Shown: piece after piece, positions 33,950-41,781 of the stretch
Numbering within the stretch: position 1 is the stretch's first letter
Layout of the letters: each line of letters opens with the position of its first letter
Assembly: GCA_025350105.1 (NCBI GenBank)
Contig: JANXYJ010000014.1
Location: 29,927 to 93,926, forward strand
Direction of reading: 5' to 3'
DNA: 64,000 bases
Source: Terriglobia bacterium
GTDB taxonomy: Bacteria > Acidobacteriota > Terriglobia > Bryobacterales > Bryobacteraceae
Notes under the pieces: generated by a model
The model's input: only the letters and a program-made list of their open reading frames with translations
What the model was told of the DNA's origin: nothing
The model's database searches: none
Made by a program: the position numbers and the translations under genes

Positions 33950-34353
33950 TTTTTTCTTTCTTCTCCGCTCAACCCGCTCTCGGCTTTAATCCGAATCAGG
34001 ATCTCCTTGGCCAACTCCATCGGGCCCCGGTCGATAAATGTATTCGGCGTCGCGTCCTCGCCATCAATCGTCAGGCCCTCAATCGCCACCAGACCGGTTT
34101 CCAGATACACCCGGTCCACTTCCACGCCGATCACCGCGGCTTCAAGCTTTTCGCGCACATCCATGCCGGCTTCCAAAAATTCGGCCTTCCGCGCAACTTC
34201 CCGAATCCGCCTCGCCAACTCAATCCGCCGACCGAATGAAACCCGCGCGATCGCATACCTCACGCCGCACCGTGAATCCGCGTCACACCAAATCACGCTC
34301 TCGTAATTCTGATCCATCTTCGGATTAACCAAATGCAACATAGAGTTCGTCAT
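33946..34353 (-). CDS. Tail assembly chaperone (G-like)
   Basis: Seen: 135 residues, mostly helical, ending in EERKN just before TAA. It sits between the tail-tube gene and the tape measure, the place of gpG in lambdoid phages. ATG 34353 has AGGGG 7 nt upstream and overlaps the end of the tail-tube gene by 29 bp. Its first residues (NYESVIWCDADSRCGVRYAI) are followed by a helix RRIELARRIREVARKAEFLE. Its last two sense codons are the slippery AAA AAC. The assignment rests on position, size and the frameshift site rather than on a sequence motif. Confidence 0.7.
   Translation of the reverse strand: MTNSMLHLVNPKMDQNYESVIWCDADSRCGVRYAIARVSFGRRIELARRIREVARKAEFLEAGMDVREKLEAAVIGVEVDRVYLETGLVAIEGLTIDGEDATPNTFIDRGPMELAKEILIRIKAESGLSGEERKN
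33949..33955 (-). other. Programmed -1 ribosomal frameshift site A_AAA_AAC
   Basis: The minus strand reads AGA AAA AAC TAA. A AAA AAC is a canonical X XXY YYZ heptamer in the correct phase, directly followed by the stop codon of the G-like gene. After a -1 slip the next codons are CTA ATT GTC and the frame stays open for 114 codons. I did not find an obvious pseudoknot by eye; a run AUUCCAUUUUUUUU follows. Confidence 0.8.
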
Positions 34354-35506
34354 TCACTGTCCCCTGTGCCCGGTCGTTTTGAAACTTCCACTGCAGCCGT
34401 GTCTCTTGATCGTCAAACTCCGGCACTTCCGGAACCATCGCCGGCATGTACGCCCCAAACAACTGTCCGCTCTGTTGGCCTAACTGAATCAACACACCAA
34501 TCGGCGAGCGCTGCCGCGCGGCCTGATACAAACCCTTCGTCTGCGCATCGTCTTGCTCAAACAGGCTGAAGTTCAATTTCACATTGCGCTTCCCAGCGGC
34601 AACACACCGGGCCAAATCGCTTCCGAATTCCCGTACGCGCAATTGAACATCGTTGTGCAACATTAGTTCCGCACCCGTCAGAGTGTAGAATTGCGTCGGA
34701 GTCGCTCCCATCCAGACTTGCCCCAGATGCCCCGGAATCACCGTGTAGTCGAAATTGGCGCTCGTTGGTTCCGCCGGATATGTCGTTAGCCCGCCTTGCC
34801 CGCTGGCGAAACTCGTACTGTCCAGCAGATCTCTCACCGGCCCGCCAAACGCGAATTCTTGGAAGTCTCCATTCACTTTGATCCGCATCGTGTCCACCAC
34901 GGCGCCTTCCAAAATGCGCTGCACTGCGGTGCTCGGGTCCCAGTAGTCGAAGATGCTGGTACTCCCAATGTCCGCGGCCAGGCGATAGGTTGCCGTCTTT
35001 CCCAGTGCATCGCCCACATGCACGTTCGTGAACGGCGCGCCAAAGAACACAGTCGTCGAATCCTGAATCGCGCTCACAAACCGGATTTCCGTCGCGTGAG
35101 TTACCGCCTGCCCCGTCACCAACCCATGCGGACCGCTAAACGTAATTCCGCTCGCCAATCCCGATGTCCCCGTTGCCGCAGCCACCGTCCCGCCATTGAA
35201 GTAGATCGGCGCCGCCCCCATCCCCGCTTGGAACAGCGGACCCATCGTCGGATCCACCGCCTGATTCGTCCATTCGGTCATGAACGTACTCAGCGCGTAG
35301 CTGGTATTTTTCCGGATGGCATTCGGTAAGCCAGGAAACGTGCGGCTTCCCGTTTTGTCCCGGCGCGAGATCGGCTCCGGAATTTGTTTCGCTATCAGCT
35401 TTACTCCCGGAATCCGATTCTGCCCCGTTATCGCGGGAACAGTTCCGAAAGTGGACTCGAGCCCCACATAGAAGCGGTTATTATTTGACGATACATAGCA
35501 CGACAT
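34325..35506 (-). CDS. Major tail (tube) protein
   Basis: Forms the tube through which DNA passes. Seen: 393 residues. The N-terminus (RFYVGLESTFGTVPAITGQN) is typical of tail-tube proteins of this kind. A Gly/Thr-rich beta insertion follows near 105-165 (ATGTSGLASGITFSGPHGLV, AIQDSTTVFFGAPFTNVHVG), probably an exposed domain. The rest (MRIKVNGDFQEFAFGGPVRD; DVQLRVREFGSDLARCVAAG; RLQWKFQNDRAQGTVNDELY) has the alternating pattern of tube domains. It starts 13 bp after the tail-terminator-like gene. Recognition is by order and pattern, with no unique motif. Confidence 0.75.
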   Translation of the reverse strand: MSCYVSSNNNRFYVGLESTFGTVPAITGQNRIPGVKLIAKQIPEPISRRDKTGSRTFPGLPNAIRKNTSYALSTFMTEWTNQAVDPTMGPLFQAGMGAAPIYFNGGTVAAATGTSGLASGITFSGPHGLVTGQAVTHATEIRFVSAIQDSTTVFFGAPFTNVHVGDALGKTATYRLAADIGSTSIFDYWDPSTAVQRILEGAVVDTMRIKVNGDFQEFAFGGPVRDLLDSTSFASGQGGLTTYPAEPTSANFDYTVIPGHLGQVWMGATPTQFYTLTGAELMLHNDVQLRVREFGSDLARCVAAGKRNVKLNFSLFEQDDAQTKGLYQAARQRSPIGVLIQLGQQSGQLFGAYMPAMVPEVPEFDDQETRLQWKFQNDRAQGTVNDELYVAFG

Positions 35507-35519
35507 TGTTGTCTTCTCC

Positions 35520-36017
35520 TCAACTCGACATGTCCACTTCGAAAATCACCTTGGCCACTTGGATAAAGTTGCGGCCGCCGTGTTGCACTGGATCGAACTT
35601 CACTTCATATCCGCCGGTGAAGAACATCCCTTGGCCCCAATCCCCACGGTTGCCCTCCAGAATTTGCGTCACGGCATCCACATAAGTACGAACCTGGTCT
35701 TCCAATCCCTCAATACGGTCCTGCGAAACCCGCACTTCCGCTACCGTACGCACCTTGCCCGAAAAAGTCCTGAACTTTTCAGTCAACAGATTCTGTACTC
35801 GATCCGTGTAGATATGCACCGCCGGATACTTCGTCGCCAGCGCCTTCTCCATCAGAGCGATGGGAACGTTTTGCTGCACAATACTGGCCAACTTGATCGT
35901 TGGCGTTTCCGTGTCTGACGCTTCTGTCAAACTCCCCACCACAGTCGATAGCCCTGTAGTTGGGGACGTCAGAAAGTCGCCAAACTTGCTTACTACCTTG
36001 CTCGCCGTTTGTGCCAT
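35520..36017 (-). CDS. Tail terminator or tail completion protein
   Basis: Seen: 165 residues. Located between the connector and tail tube genes, where lambda has U/Z-type proteins. The core TIKLASIVQQNVPIALMEKA, YPAVHIYTDRVQNLL, DQVRTYVDAVTQILEGN and the acidic end KVIFEVDMSS fit an alpha/beta tail-completion fold. The upstream connector gene ends 3 bp before it and the tail-tube gene follows after 13 bp. A head-tail joining protein is the alternative. Confidence 0.55.
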   Translation of the reverse strand: MAQTASKVVSKFGDFLTSPTTGLSTVVGSLTEASDTETPTIKLASIVQQNVPIALMEKALATKYPAVHIYTDRVQNLLTEKFRTFSGKVRTVAEVRVSQDRIEGLEDQVRTYVDAVTQILEGNRGDWGQGMFFTGGYEVKFDPVQHGGRNFIQVAKVIFEVDMSS

Positions 36018-36020
36018 AAC

Positions 36021-36803
36021 CTAAGCTCGCCTCAAGATCAATCCGCCCGTTAGATACGTGTCCGGCGTCTGTCCATCTCCCGGCGCCCTCCAGGTCACCA
36101 GTCCCGCCTGCGGCATAACGAATGCCTGTGTCAGCCCAATCGGCGCGCTGTTCTGCAACGCCAGCGTGGTATCGGTCAGCCCAATGAAAACATTCCAGCC
36201 CGTCGCGCCAGCCGGAGGGTTCACCACCTGAACCACCAACTGGCTGCCCGCCACAGTCTCATATGCCGTAATCAGGCTGGGCGCACCTTCCTGCTGCGCC
36301 AATGGCAAACTCGCATTCACCCAGCTCACTTGTAGGTAATAGATCGTCGCTGGCGTCAGCCCGGCAATCGAGCTCAACTGCGGAAGTGCCCCTCTCGGTA
36401 TTGGATTCGACACCAACCCAATCCCGTACCGCAGCACTTGGTCCCGCGCCGCTCGCTGCAAGTGCCGGTACTCCTCCCACTTCACCTCGTACCGGTCATT
36501 CAACTGGTTATTGAACGCATCGCGATAGACCAGCGCCAGCGCGTGCAACGCATGCCACCGCCTCATTTGCGGCGTCACCACCACGTCCGATACACCCCTG
36601 GTCCTTCTTGCGCTGGCCAGCGGATCGGTCACCCTAGTCCGATCCAAAAGAATATCGATCACTTCAAAGGAGATCTCTTCGGTCGCCAACCGCAGCTTCG
36701 CCGGTAAACTGATCCCCTCCGTGTTCGCCACGCTCAGGATCTCGGTTTCAAATACTCGCAACGCTTCGTCGTCGTTTGGATGTCCATCGGTCAGCAGCGC
36801 CAT
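36021..36803 (-). CDS. Head-tail connector protein with added Ig-like domain
   Basis: Seen: 260 residues from ATG 36803, chosen because GGAGAG lies just upstream; an earlier in-frame codon would run through a terminator hairpin. Residues about 1-145 are helical (DDEALRVFETEILSVANTEG, RRWHALHALALVYRDAFNNQ, DQVLRYGIGLVSNP) and fit a connector. The second half resembles a fibronectin/Ig-like domain: ATIYYLQVSWVNASL, GWNVFIGLTDTTLALQ and VTWRAPGDGQTPDTYLTGG. The same kind of domain appears in the 1305-residue hub protein. A surface-decorated connector would be unusual. Confidence 0.55.
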   Translation of the reverse strand: MALLTDGHPNDDEALRVFETEILSVANTEGISLPAKLRLATEEISFEVIDILLDRTRVTDPLASARRTRGVSDVVVTPQMRRWHALHALALVYRDAFNNQLNDRYEVKWEEYRHLQRAARDQVLRYGIGLVSNPIPRGALPQLSSIAGLTPATIYYLQVSWVNASLPLAQQEGAPSLITAYETVAGSQLVVQVVNPPAGATGWNVFIGLTDTTLALQNSAPIGLTQAFVMPQAGLVTWRAPGDGQTPDTYLTGGLILRRA

Positions 36804-36828
36804 AATTTCTCTCTCTCCAAATACAAAA

Positions 36829-36855
36829 CGGGCTGGACGCAATCCGTCCAGCCCG
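36829..36855 (-). terminator. Rho-independent terminator or attenuator after the capsid gene
   Basis: CGGGCTGGACG-GATTG-CGTCCAGCCCG on the transcribed strand: a perfect 11-bp GC-rich stem with a 5-nt loop, followed by TTTTGTATTT. It stands 22 bp after the capsid stop codon and just before the connector gene's ribosome site, so it divides the block into head and tail parts and would lower tail-gene transcription relative to capsid. Confidence 0.75.
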
Positions 36856-36876
36856 CTTCTTTCTGACAACTGAGAA

Positions 36877-37788
36877 CTAGCTATTCACCTGCACCGCAAA
36901 GTTGTTCCGCAGTACACCGGCACCGTACAACACATCCACGGTGAACTGCTGCGAGAGCGTGTTGGGCTGATAGCTCATGGTCACGCGCATGCCGAAGTTG
37001 CCCAGTTCCGCGTACTCCGCAATCGCCCCGGTCCCCGGCAGGGGTTGCGGCAGGCGGCGAACCACCAAACCGATCGCGTTTCGGCTGAACGCCAAATTGT
37101 GCGTCGTCACCGGAGCGCTTCCCGTCTTCGCCACAAACTGCGAACGGAAGATGTAGAAGTCCTTCATCTTGCCCACTGCGCCGTCAATCAACGCACGCAG
37201 GCCAGCTTCGCCAGCCGAGTGAAACTCGCTGAAGCGCGGAATTTGCCGCAGTGCCGAATACGCCGTCGGATCCACCACCAGGTACTTTGCCGCGCTTGCC
37301 GGAACCTTCACGTTGAACAGCGTCGTTTCGGCGGAGTCCACCACCGCTTCGGTCAACGCCGTACCGGCCGTACCCACCGCCGCATTCGCCGTGAATTGCG
37401 GATACAGGTTCAGTAGGTCCGATTCAATTCGCTCGGCCAAAGCCACCACGGCCGGCTGCATGTACAATCTCAGCAGGTCCGGCACTGCCAACACCTTGGT
37501 GACGTCCGGAATCTGGAACGTCGCTTCCGCATGCGTGTTCAGAACAATCTGCGCGTTGCCCAGATTGGGGTTCTGCGTCTGTACCGCGCCGCCCTCCGCG
37601 ATGTTGTTCGCCACCAGCACCGGAGGAATCGGTACATTCACCGTATCCCCTGCCTGTGCCAGCACCGGTTCATAATCGCGATTGACCAGGTTCCCCAACA
37701 CCAGGTTCCCCATCAATGCCGGAAGGGCGTCCGCCGCCACCAGCTTCACAATCGCATTCGCTACATTCGCACTTGTAATTGATGCCAT
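36877..37788 (-). CDS. Major capsid protein, P22 coat-like
   Basis: Builds the icosahedral head. Seen: 303 residues from ATG 37788, which has GGAG 7 nt upstream; an 8-codon longer frame was rejected. Opening SITSANVANAIVKLVAAD, then GNLVLGNLVNRDYEPVLAQ and GDTVNVPIPPVLVANNIAEG, are typical of P22 coat/gp5-type proteins. It has no N-terminal protease-cleaved delta domain, in line with the separate scaffold gene upstream. The C-terminal part (FGMRVTMSYQPNTLSQQFTV; LYGAGVLRNNFAVQVNS) is normal. A strong terminator follows. Confidence 0.85.
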   Translation of the reverse strand: MASITSANVANAIVKLVAADALPALMGNLVLGNLVNRDYEPVLAQAGDTVNVPIPPVLVANNIAEGGAVQTQNPNLGNAQIVLNTHAEATFQIPDVTKVLAVPDLLRLYMQPAVVALAERIESDLLNLYPQFTANAAVGTAGTALTEAVVDSAETTLFNVKVPASAAKYLVVDPTAYSALRQIPRFSEFHSAGEAGLRALIDGAVGKMKDFYIFRSQFVAKTGSAPVTTHNLAFSRNAIGLVVRRLPQPLPGTGAIAEYAELGNFGMRVTMSYQPNTLSQQFTVDVLYGAGVLRNNFAVQVNS

Positions 37789-37801
37789 AGTTTTTCTCCT
37801 C

Positions 37802-38476
37802 TCACCATCCACGCAGCGTCTGCGACGCTACTCTCGCGATCTCATGCCGCACCCGCTCCAACTCCTCCGGATTCATCCCCGGACGGATCTTGTCTAAATC
37901 CACCGGGGTATTCCACCTGCCACGGCTCCCGGTGTCTCCAAACCCACCACGCTGTCCGGTGCTTGCACCGGACCCCCCCGCCAGCCTTGCCGGCAGCAGC
38001 TCCGGGTTCTCTCCCACGAATCTTGCGATGTAATCACGCAATTCGCTCCCCCCATGCCCCACCAGCCTCCCGTCCTCGCTGCGGTAGATCTCGTCTTGCA
38101 CGGCTTTATAGGCCAAGTCCAGCTTCGCTACGCCCGCCCGCTGCAACTCCGCGCGAATCGCCGCGCTGCGTTCGGCTTCCTCATCTCTGGTCCGTGCTTT
38201 CTCATTAGCGGCGATCAAATCGTTCACTCGCTGCTCCAGACTTTCTCGCTTTATCCGTTCTTCCCGCAAAGCAGTTTCCTTCATCAAAGCTGCTTCCGCA
38301 TTCGCGTCGCTGTTCCGGCTCGCATACTCTCGCTCGGACTTGAAAAACTCTTCGATTGCTTCCCGAACCACAGAACGTAGGTCTTCCGCTTTGGGCCCGC
38401 CCGGCCGGTCGCCAAACGCCGGCGTCGTTCCCGCTTCTCCGCCCGTTACTTGGCTTTCACTCTGCTCGCCATCCAT
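37802..38476 (-). CDS. Capsid scaffolding protein
   Basis: Guides capsid assembly and leaves before DNA packaging. Seen: 224 residues, highly charged, with a long helix near 35-110 (EEFFKSEREYASRNSDANAE; ALREERIKRESLEQRVNDLI; EKARTRDEEAERSAAIRAEL). Gly/Ser-rich ends flank it (GGSGASTGQRGGFGDTGSRG), and the C-terminus is basic and helical. Its place between portal and capsid genes is the standard one for scaffolds. It ends 13 bp before the capsid ATG and starts 7 bp after the portal gene. No protease motif is seen. Confidence 0.8.
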   Translation of the reverse strand: MDGEQSESQVTGGEAGTTPAFGDRPGGPKAEDLRSVVREAIEEFFKSEREYASRNSDANAEAALMKETALREERIKRESLEQRVNDLIAANEKARTRDEEAERSAAIRAELQRAGVAKLDLAYKAVQDEIYRSEDGRLVGHGGSELRDYIARFVGENPELLPARLAGGSGASTGQRGGFGDTGSRGRWNTPVDLDKIRPGMNPEELERVRHEIARVASQTLRGW

Positions 38477-38483
38477 ATTGCTC

Positions 38484-39914
38484 CTACTGCTTCGCCTCGG
38501 TTGGATTCAGCACCGCCGGAATTCCGCTCTCAATCTCGCCGACAATGCGGTCCTTCACGTCTTGCCGCGAGTCCGCCAAATACTGCAAAGCCAACTTCTT
38601 CGCAATCTCTTTACGTAGCGTCCCGGACCCAACGTCCATGCTCAGTAAGTCCTTCGCATTCGTCAGTTCCGTCGCAAAATCTGCAATATTGAACTCGTCC
38701 ATCCCCATCACGCTGATCGTTACGCCGTCTGCCCTCGCGGCCTCAATCGCATTCAGAACCCGCCGCACCTGGTCTTTCACTGCGTCACCATAGGCCCGCA
38801 GTACTTCCTGCGTGATGGAAAAATCCAGTTGCTTACTCAACCCGGACTGTTGCCCGCTCCGGCTCAGCGAAGCTCCCAGTTGCGCCAAATAGCAAATTCG
38901 ATAAATCTCTTCCTGCAGCCGTGTTAGATTCTCTGCCGCAATTTGGTAGACTTTTCCCTCTGGCTCCGTCCACCCAAACCGGTCTCCCGGTCCCAGTTGA
39001 ATGTAGTAGCTCTCGCCCACCATCTGGTTCCAGTCGCGTTCGGAATACACCACCGGCATCGCAAACAAGCCCATCGTCAACGCCCACGACAGCGCGTTCG
39101 ATTTATTGAAGTGCTCAAGCTGCAAAGACCCTGCTCGGTTCAACATCCACAATCCTTCCGGAATGCGCAAGCCGAACAACGGAACGGTTTTGATCTTCGC
39201 CAGCCCGTGGGTACCTTCATCGATCAACTCAGGAGCCGTCCCCAGCACTCCAAACTGACGATAAATCCGGAACGTCTCCTTGTCGTAATACGACCAGCGC
39301 GTCTCCTGCCGCCACTCCGGATCTTCTACCCGGTCCATGCGTAGCGTCGTCGTCCGCAGCACCACCCACTCGAAATTGCCCTGCTCGTCCTTGCTCCAGT
39401 TGATGAGACTCTCCGCCGGGAAATCCACCAGGTACGCGCGCGACGCACCCGAAGCGTCTTCCTCCGCCCTACTCGATGCGCCGCCTGCCCCGCCTTCACT
39501 CCGCGGAAAATCCACTAACAAATAGCTGGTCCCGGTCACCAGCGTGTCAATAAATGTCCTGCGAAAGACGTCAGTCATTGCCGTGCCACGCCGGTCCGCA
39601 TCTTCCACGAATTCTCCGTAAAATGCGCGTGCCGCCTCGCTCCCGCCTTCAAACGTCATCCTCGGTTCGCGCCGGAATAGCGTCGCCGCATACCAATCCA
39701 CAATGGAGCCTGCATAATTTTCGTAGAAGGCCCTGCTCAATCTTTCCGCATAGACATCACCCGGCTCCCTCTGTCGGCGGGTCAAGTAGTTCTGCGCATT
39801 TAACTTAAACTGCTCGCCGCCGGCATAAAGGTCGCGATACTGCTTCCAAACACCCTTACGCGTCGCGTAGTCCGGATGCTCACGATCTATTTGGAACATG
39901 TTGATGTCTAACAC
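38484..39914 (-). CDS. Portal protein
   Basis: Dodecameric ring at one capsid vertex for DNA entry. Seen: 476 residues. Motifs typical of the DUF4055-like or SPP1-like portal group: REHPDYATRKGVWKQYRDLY, ENYAGSIVDWYAATLFRREP, VFRRTFIDTLVTGTSYLLVD, LEHFNKSNALSWALTMGLFA and the late helix EEIYRICYLAQLGASLSR. A loop near residues 145-165 is rich in Gly, Ala and Ser and may be an insertion. It is followed by scaffold and capsid genes, and follows the large terminase by 39 bp. Full length, no frameshift. Confidence 0.85.
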   Translation of the reverse strand: MLDINMFQIDREHPDYATRKGVWKQYRDLYAGGEQFKLNAQNYLTRRQREPGDVYAERLSRAFYENYAGSIVDWYAATLFRREPRMTFEGGSEAARAFYGEFVEDADRRGTAMTDVFRRTFIDTLVTGTSYLLVDFPRSEGGAGGASSRAEEDASGASRAYLVDFPAESLINWSKDEQGNFEWVVLRTTTLRMDRVEDPEWRQETRWSYYDKETFRIYRQFGVLGTAPELIDEGTHGLAKIKTVPLFGLRIPEGLWMLNRAGSLQLEHFNKSNALSWALTMGLFAMPVVYSERDWNQMVGESYYIQLGPGDRFGWTEPEGKVYQIAAENLTRLQEEIYRICYLAQLGASLSRSGQQSGLSKQLDFSITQEVLRAYGDAVKDQVRRVLNAIEAARADGVTISVMGMDEFNIADFATELTNAKDLLSMDVGSGTLRKEIAKKLALQYLADSRQDVKDRIVGEIESGIPAVLNPTEAKQ

Positions 39915-39953
39915 CTCTGCCCTCTTTTCCTAAGCTTTGCCGCAAGCCGCGAA

Positions 39954-41249
39954 CTACACCAGCCGCTGCCCCAACTGCTGCGCCGGCCGCGGCCGTCGGC
40001 GACACTCCTGCCAAATCAAATATCCCAACGCATCCGATAAATGCGTCCGCTTCCCATCGCGATCTTTATCAATCACAAGGCTGTTTTCCTTGTAGGTCAC
40101 CTGCTCAAAGTCCTTAATCAGTTCTTTGCAGCGCGGATCGATCGCCAAACTCCGCACCCCAACGGCCGACTCCAACTTCGAATTCATCAACGCAATCCGA
40201 TCCCTCACCGCCGGGTTCGACGTCGGCACCCGAAACTCCACATTCTTGTAACTCGCCTCTTTGAAAAACTTCTTCAAAATCTCCAGGTCCGTCGTCCCCG
40301 ACGTCTGCAGCCGCGCTCCGCTGGCATCCGCATACACAATCACGCCGCCTTCGTGCTGCGGAACCCTCCGCGCAAATTCGCTGCAAGCGTCATACGTACT
40401 CGCCCGCCCCAGTACAATTTCGTCCAACGCGAGTACCCTCTCCCCATCCATCTGCGCCAAAACGGAGCACATCGGATCCACGTTGAAATCTAGCGCCCAC
40501 AACAACGGCTTTTCCGGATCCGCCTTCTGCGGGGCAATGTTCTGCTTCCGGTCAAACGCAAAATAGACCCGCCCTGCATGCAGATCCAAATACTCGCCCA
40601 ACACTTCCTGTTCGTAAAAACGCCCGTCATAACTCTGCTTCAGCCGCTCGTAGTAATCCGGAATCCGGTCCAACAAGAACCGGTTCTCAAATGGTTTGGC
40701 CACAATCATTTCGTAGCCATCAATTGGCGTCGCTACAAACCGCTCGTAAACCCAGTCGTAACCCTTCGGTGTCCATACCGCGAAACCACACAATCGCGTC
40801 GCCTTGGGATCTCGTAACCGCCCCTCCAACCGCAGCCACGCTTCCTCTTGCGTGTAGGTCAACTCATCCAATCCGAACCAAGCCAAATTACTTCCACGCA
40901 ACCGTTCAAACTCTTCCACCGCCCGAAACAGAATCCGCGACCTCGTTTCCTTCAACATCAGGAAATTCTCCGCGCGATTCCATTCGTGCGGAATCTTGTT
41001 CAATTCCAAAACCTCAATCAGCGCCGCCTGCGTTGCGTCCCGCAACATCGGATACGTCGGAGCCCCAATCAGCCCCGTCCGCCCCGCATTTAGATACGCC
41101 AACTTCAATGCTTCCTGACATAGCGCCTGGCTCTTACCCGAACCGATGGGTCCTGAAAACCCCTTAAATCTCGCCGTCGATTCATGAAATCGCCTCTGCG
41201 ATGGCAGCGGCTGATACTGAATTCCCCGCTCCCGTACACCCTCACTCAC
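39954..41249 (-). CDS. terL: Terminase large subunit
   Basis: ATPase and nuclease that packs DNA into heads. Seen: 431 residues. Walker A-like GPIGSGKS near 36-43, Walker B and catalytic Glu in NLAWFGLDELTY, coupling region GFAVWTPKGYDWVYE, and a C-terminal RNase H-like nuclease with acidic residues in WALDFNVDPM, VYADASGAR and HLSDALGYLI. All expected catalytic acids are visible, so the protein looks functional. ATG overlaps the stop of the small-subunit gene (ATGA at 41246-41249), indicating coupled translation. Confidence 0.93.
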   Translation of the reverse strand: MSEGVRERGIQYQPLPSQRRFHESTARFKGFSGPIGSGKSQALCQEALKLAYLNAGRTGLIGAPTYPMLRDATQAALIEVLELNKIPHEWNRAENFLMLKETRSRILFRAVEEFERLRGSNLAWFGLDELTYTQEEAWLRLEGRLRDPKATRLCGFAVWTPKGYDWVYERFVATPIDGYEMIVAKPFENRFLLDRIPDYYERLKQSYDGRFYEQEVLGEYLDLHAGRVYFAFDRKQNIAPQKADPEKPLLWALDFNVDPMCSVLAQMDGERVLALDEIVLGRASTYDACSEFARRVPQHEGGVIVYADASGARLQTSGTTDLEILKKFFKEASYKNVEFRVPTSNPAVRDRIALMNSKLESAVGVRSLAIDPRCKELIKDFEQVTYKENSLVIDKDRDGKRTHLSDALGYLIWQECRRRPRPAQQLGQRLV

Positions 41250-41671
41250 TGCTCGCTGCCCTCATCCGCTTCTTCGCCGGCATTCCCCGCAACTACCACC
41301 GAATCAACCGGCGTGTCATCGCCGAGTTCAGGCGTGTCATCGCCGAGTTCATTGGTTACGCTGTTGATTGCCTCGCCCGTAATCTGAACCAGCGCGTCAA
41401 CCCAGGTCACCCGGATCTCCCGTGGCTGTTCGTCTTCATCCAGCTCTTTCTGCAACTGCATCAGCTTGATGTAATCCCCCAGCGTCGCCTTCGCGTCTTT
41501 CCCGGTCAGCTTCTCTTCCACGTTCTTCAAAATGTCGTCGATCACCTTCAACTGCTCTTCTCTGCGCCGCTTCTCCCTGCTTACTGTCGAACGTCTAACT
41601 GCGGTTCGAGCGCTCTTCACTTCCGCCGCCGCTTGCGGCACCTGGGATTGCCCGCCGAGTGCAATCAGCAT
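41246..41671 (-). CDS. Probable terminase small subunit
   Basis: Would bind the packaging start and stimulate the large subunit. Seen: 141 residues. A basic stretch SREKRRREEQLKVIDDILKN leads into a helical oligomerisation-like region (GDYIKLMQLQKELDEDEQPR), followed by a very acidic tail with the 7-residue unit ELGDDTP repeated twice. No clear helix-turn-helix is visible. Assignment rests on position just before terL with a 4-bp overlap. The frame stays open upstream of this ATG as far as a TGA at 41768-41770, so the true N-terminus is uncertain. Confidence 0.55.
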   Translation of the reverse strand: MLIALGGQSQVPQAAAEVKSARTAVRRSTVSREKRRREEQLKVIDDILKNVEEKLTGKDAKATLGDYIKLMQLQKELDEDEQPREIRVTWVDALVQITGEAINSVTNELGDDTPELGDDTPVDSVVVAGNAGEEADEGSEQ

Positions 41672-41682
41672 GTCTGCCGCGG

Positions 41683-41781
41683 CTACTTCTTCACTTTTTT
41701 TTTTGAAGTCGTCCCGACGCCTGCCCTCGGGCGAACGATAACTTTTGCGCCGGTCTTCGTGCCAGCTTCAGCTTTTTTCAT
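41683..41781 (-). CDS. Possible 32-residue basic peptide upstream of terS
   Basis: ATG 41781 to TAG 41683 encodes MKKAEAGTKTGAKVIVRPRA and a Lys-rich end. The codons for the last Lys run form a 10-A tract (41695-41704). A -1 slip there would enter the terS frame without meeting a stop. No ribosome site precedes the ATG, so it may not be translated. Confidence 0.25.
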   Translation of the reverse strand: MKKAEAGTKTGAKVIVRPRAGVGTTSKKKVKK

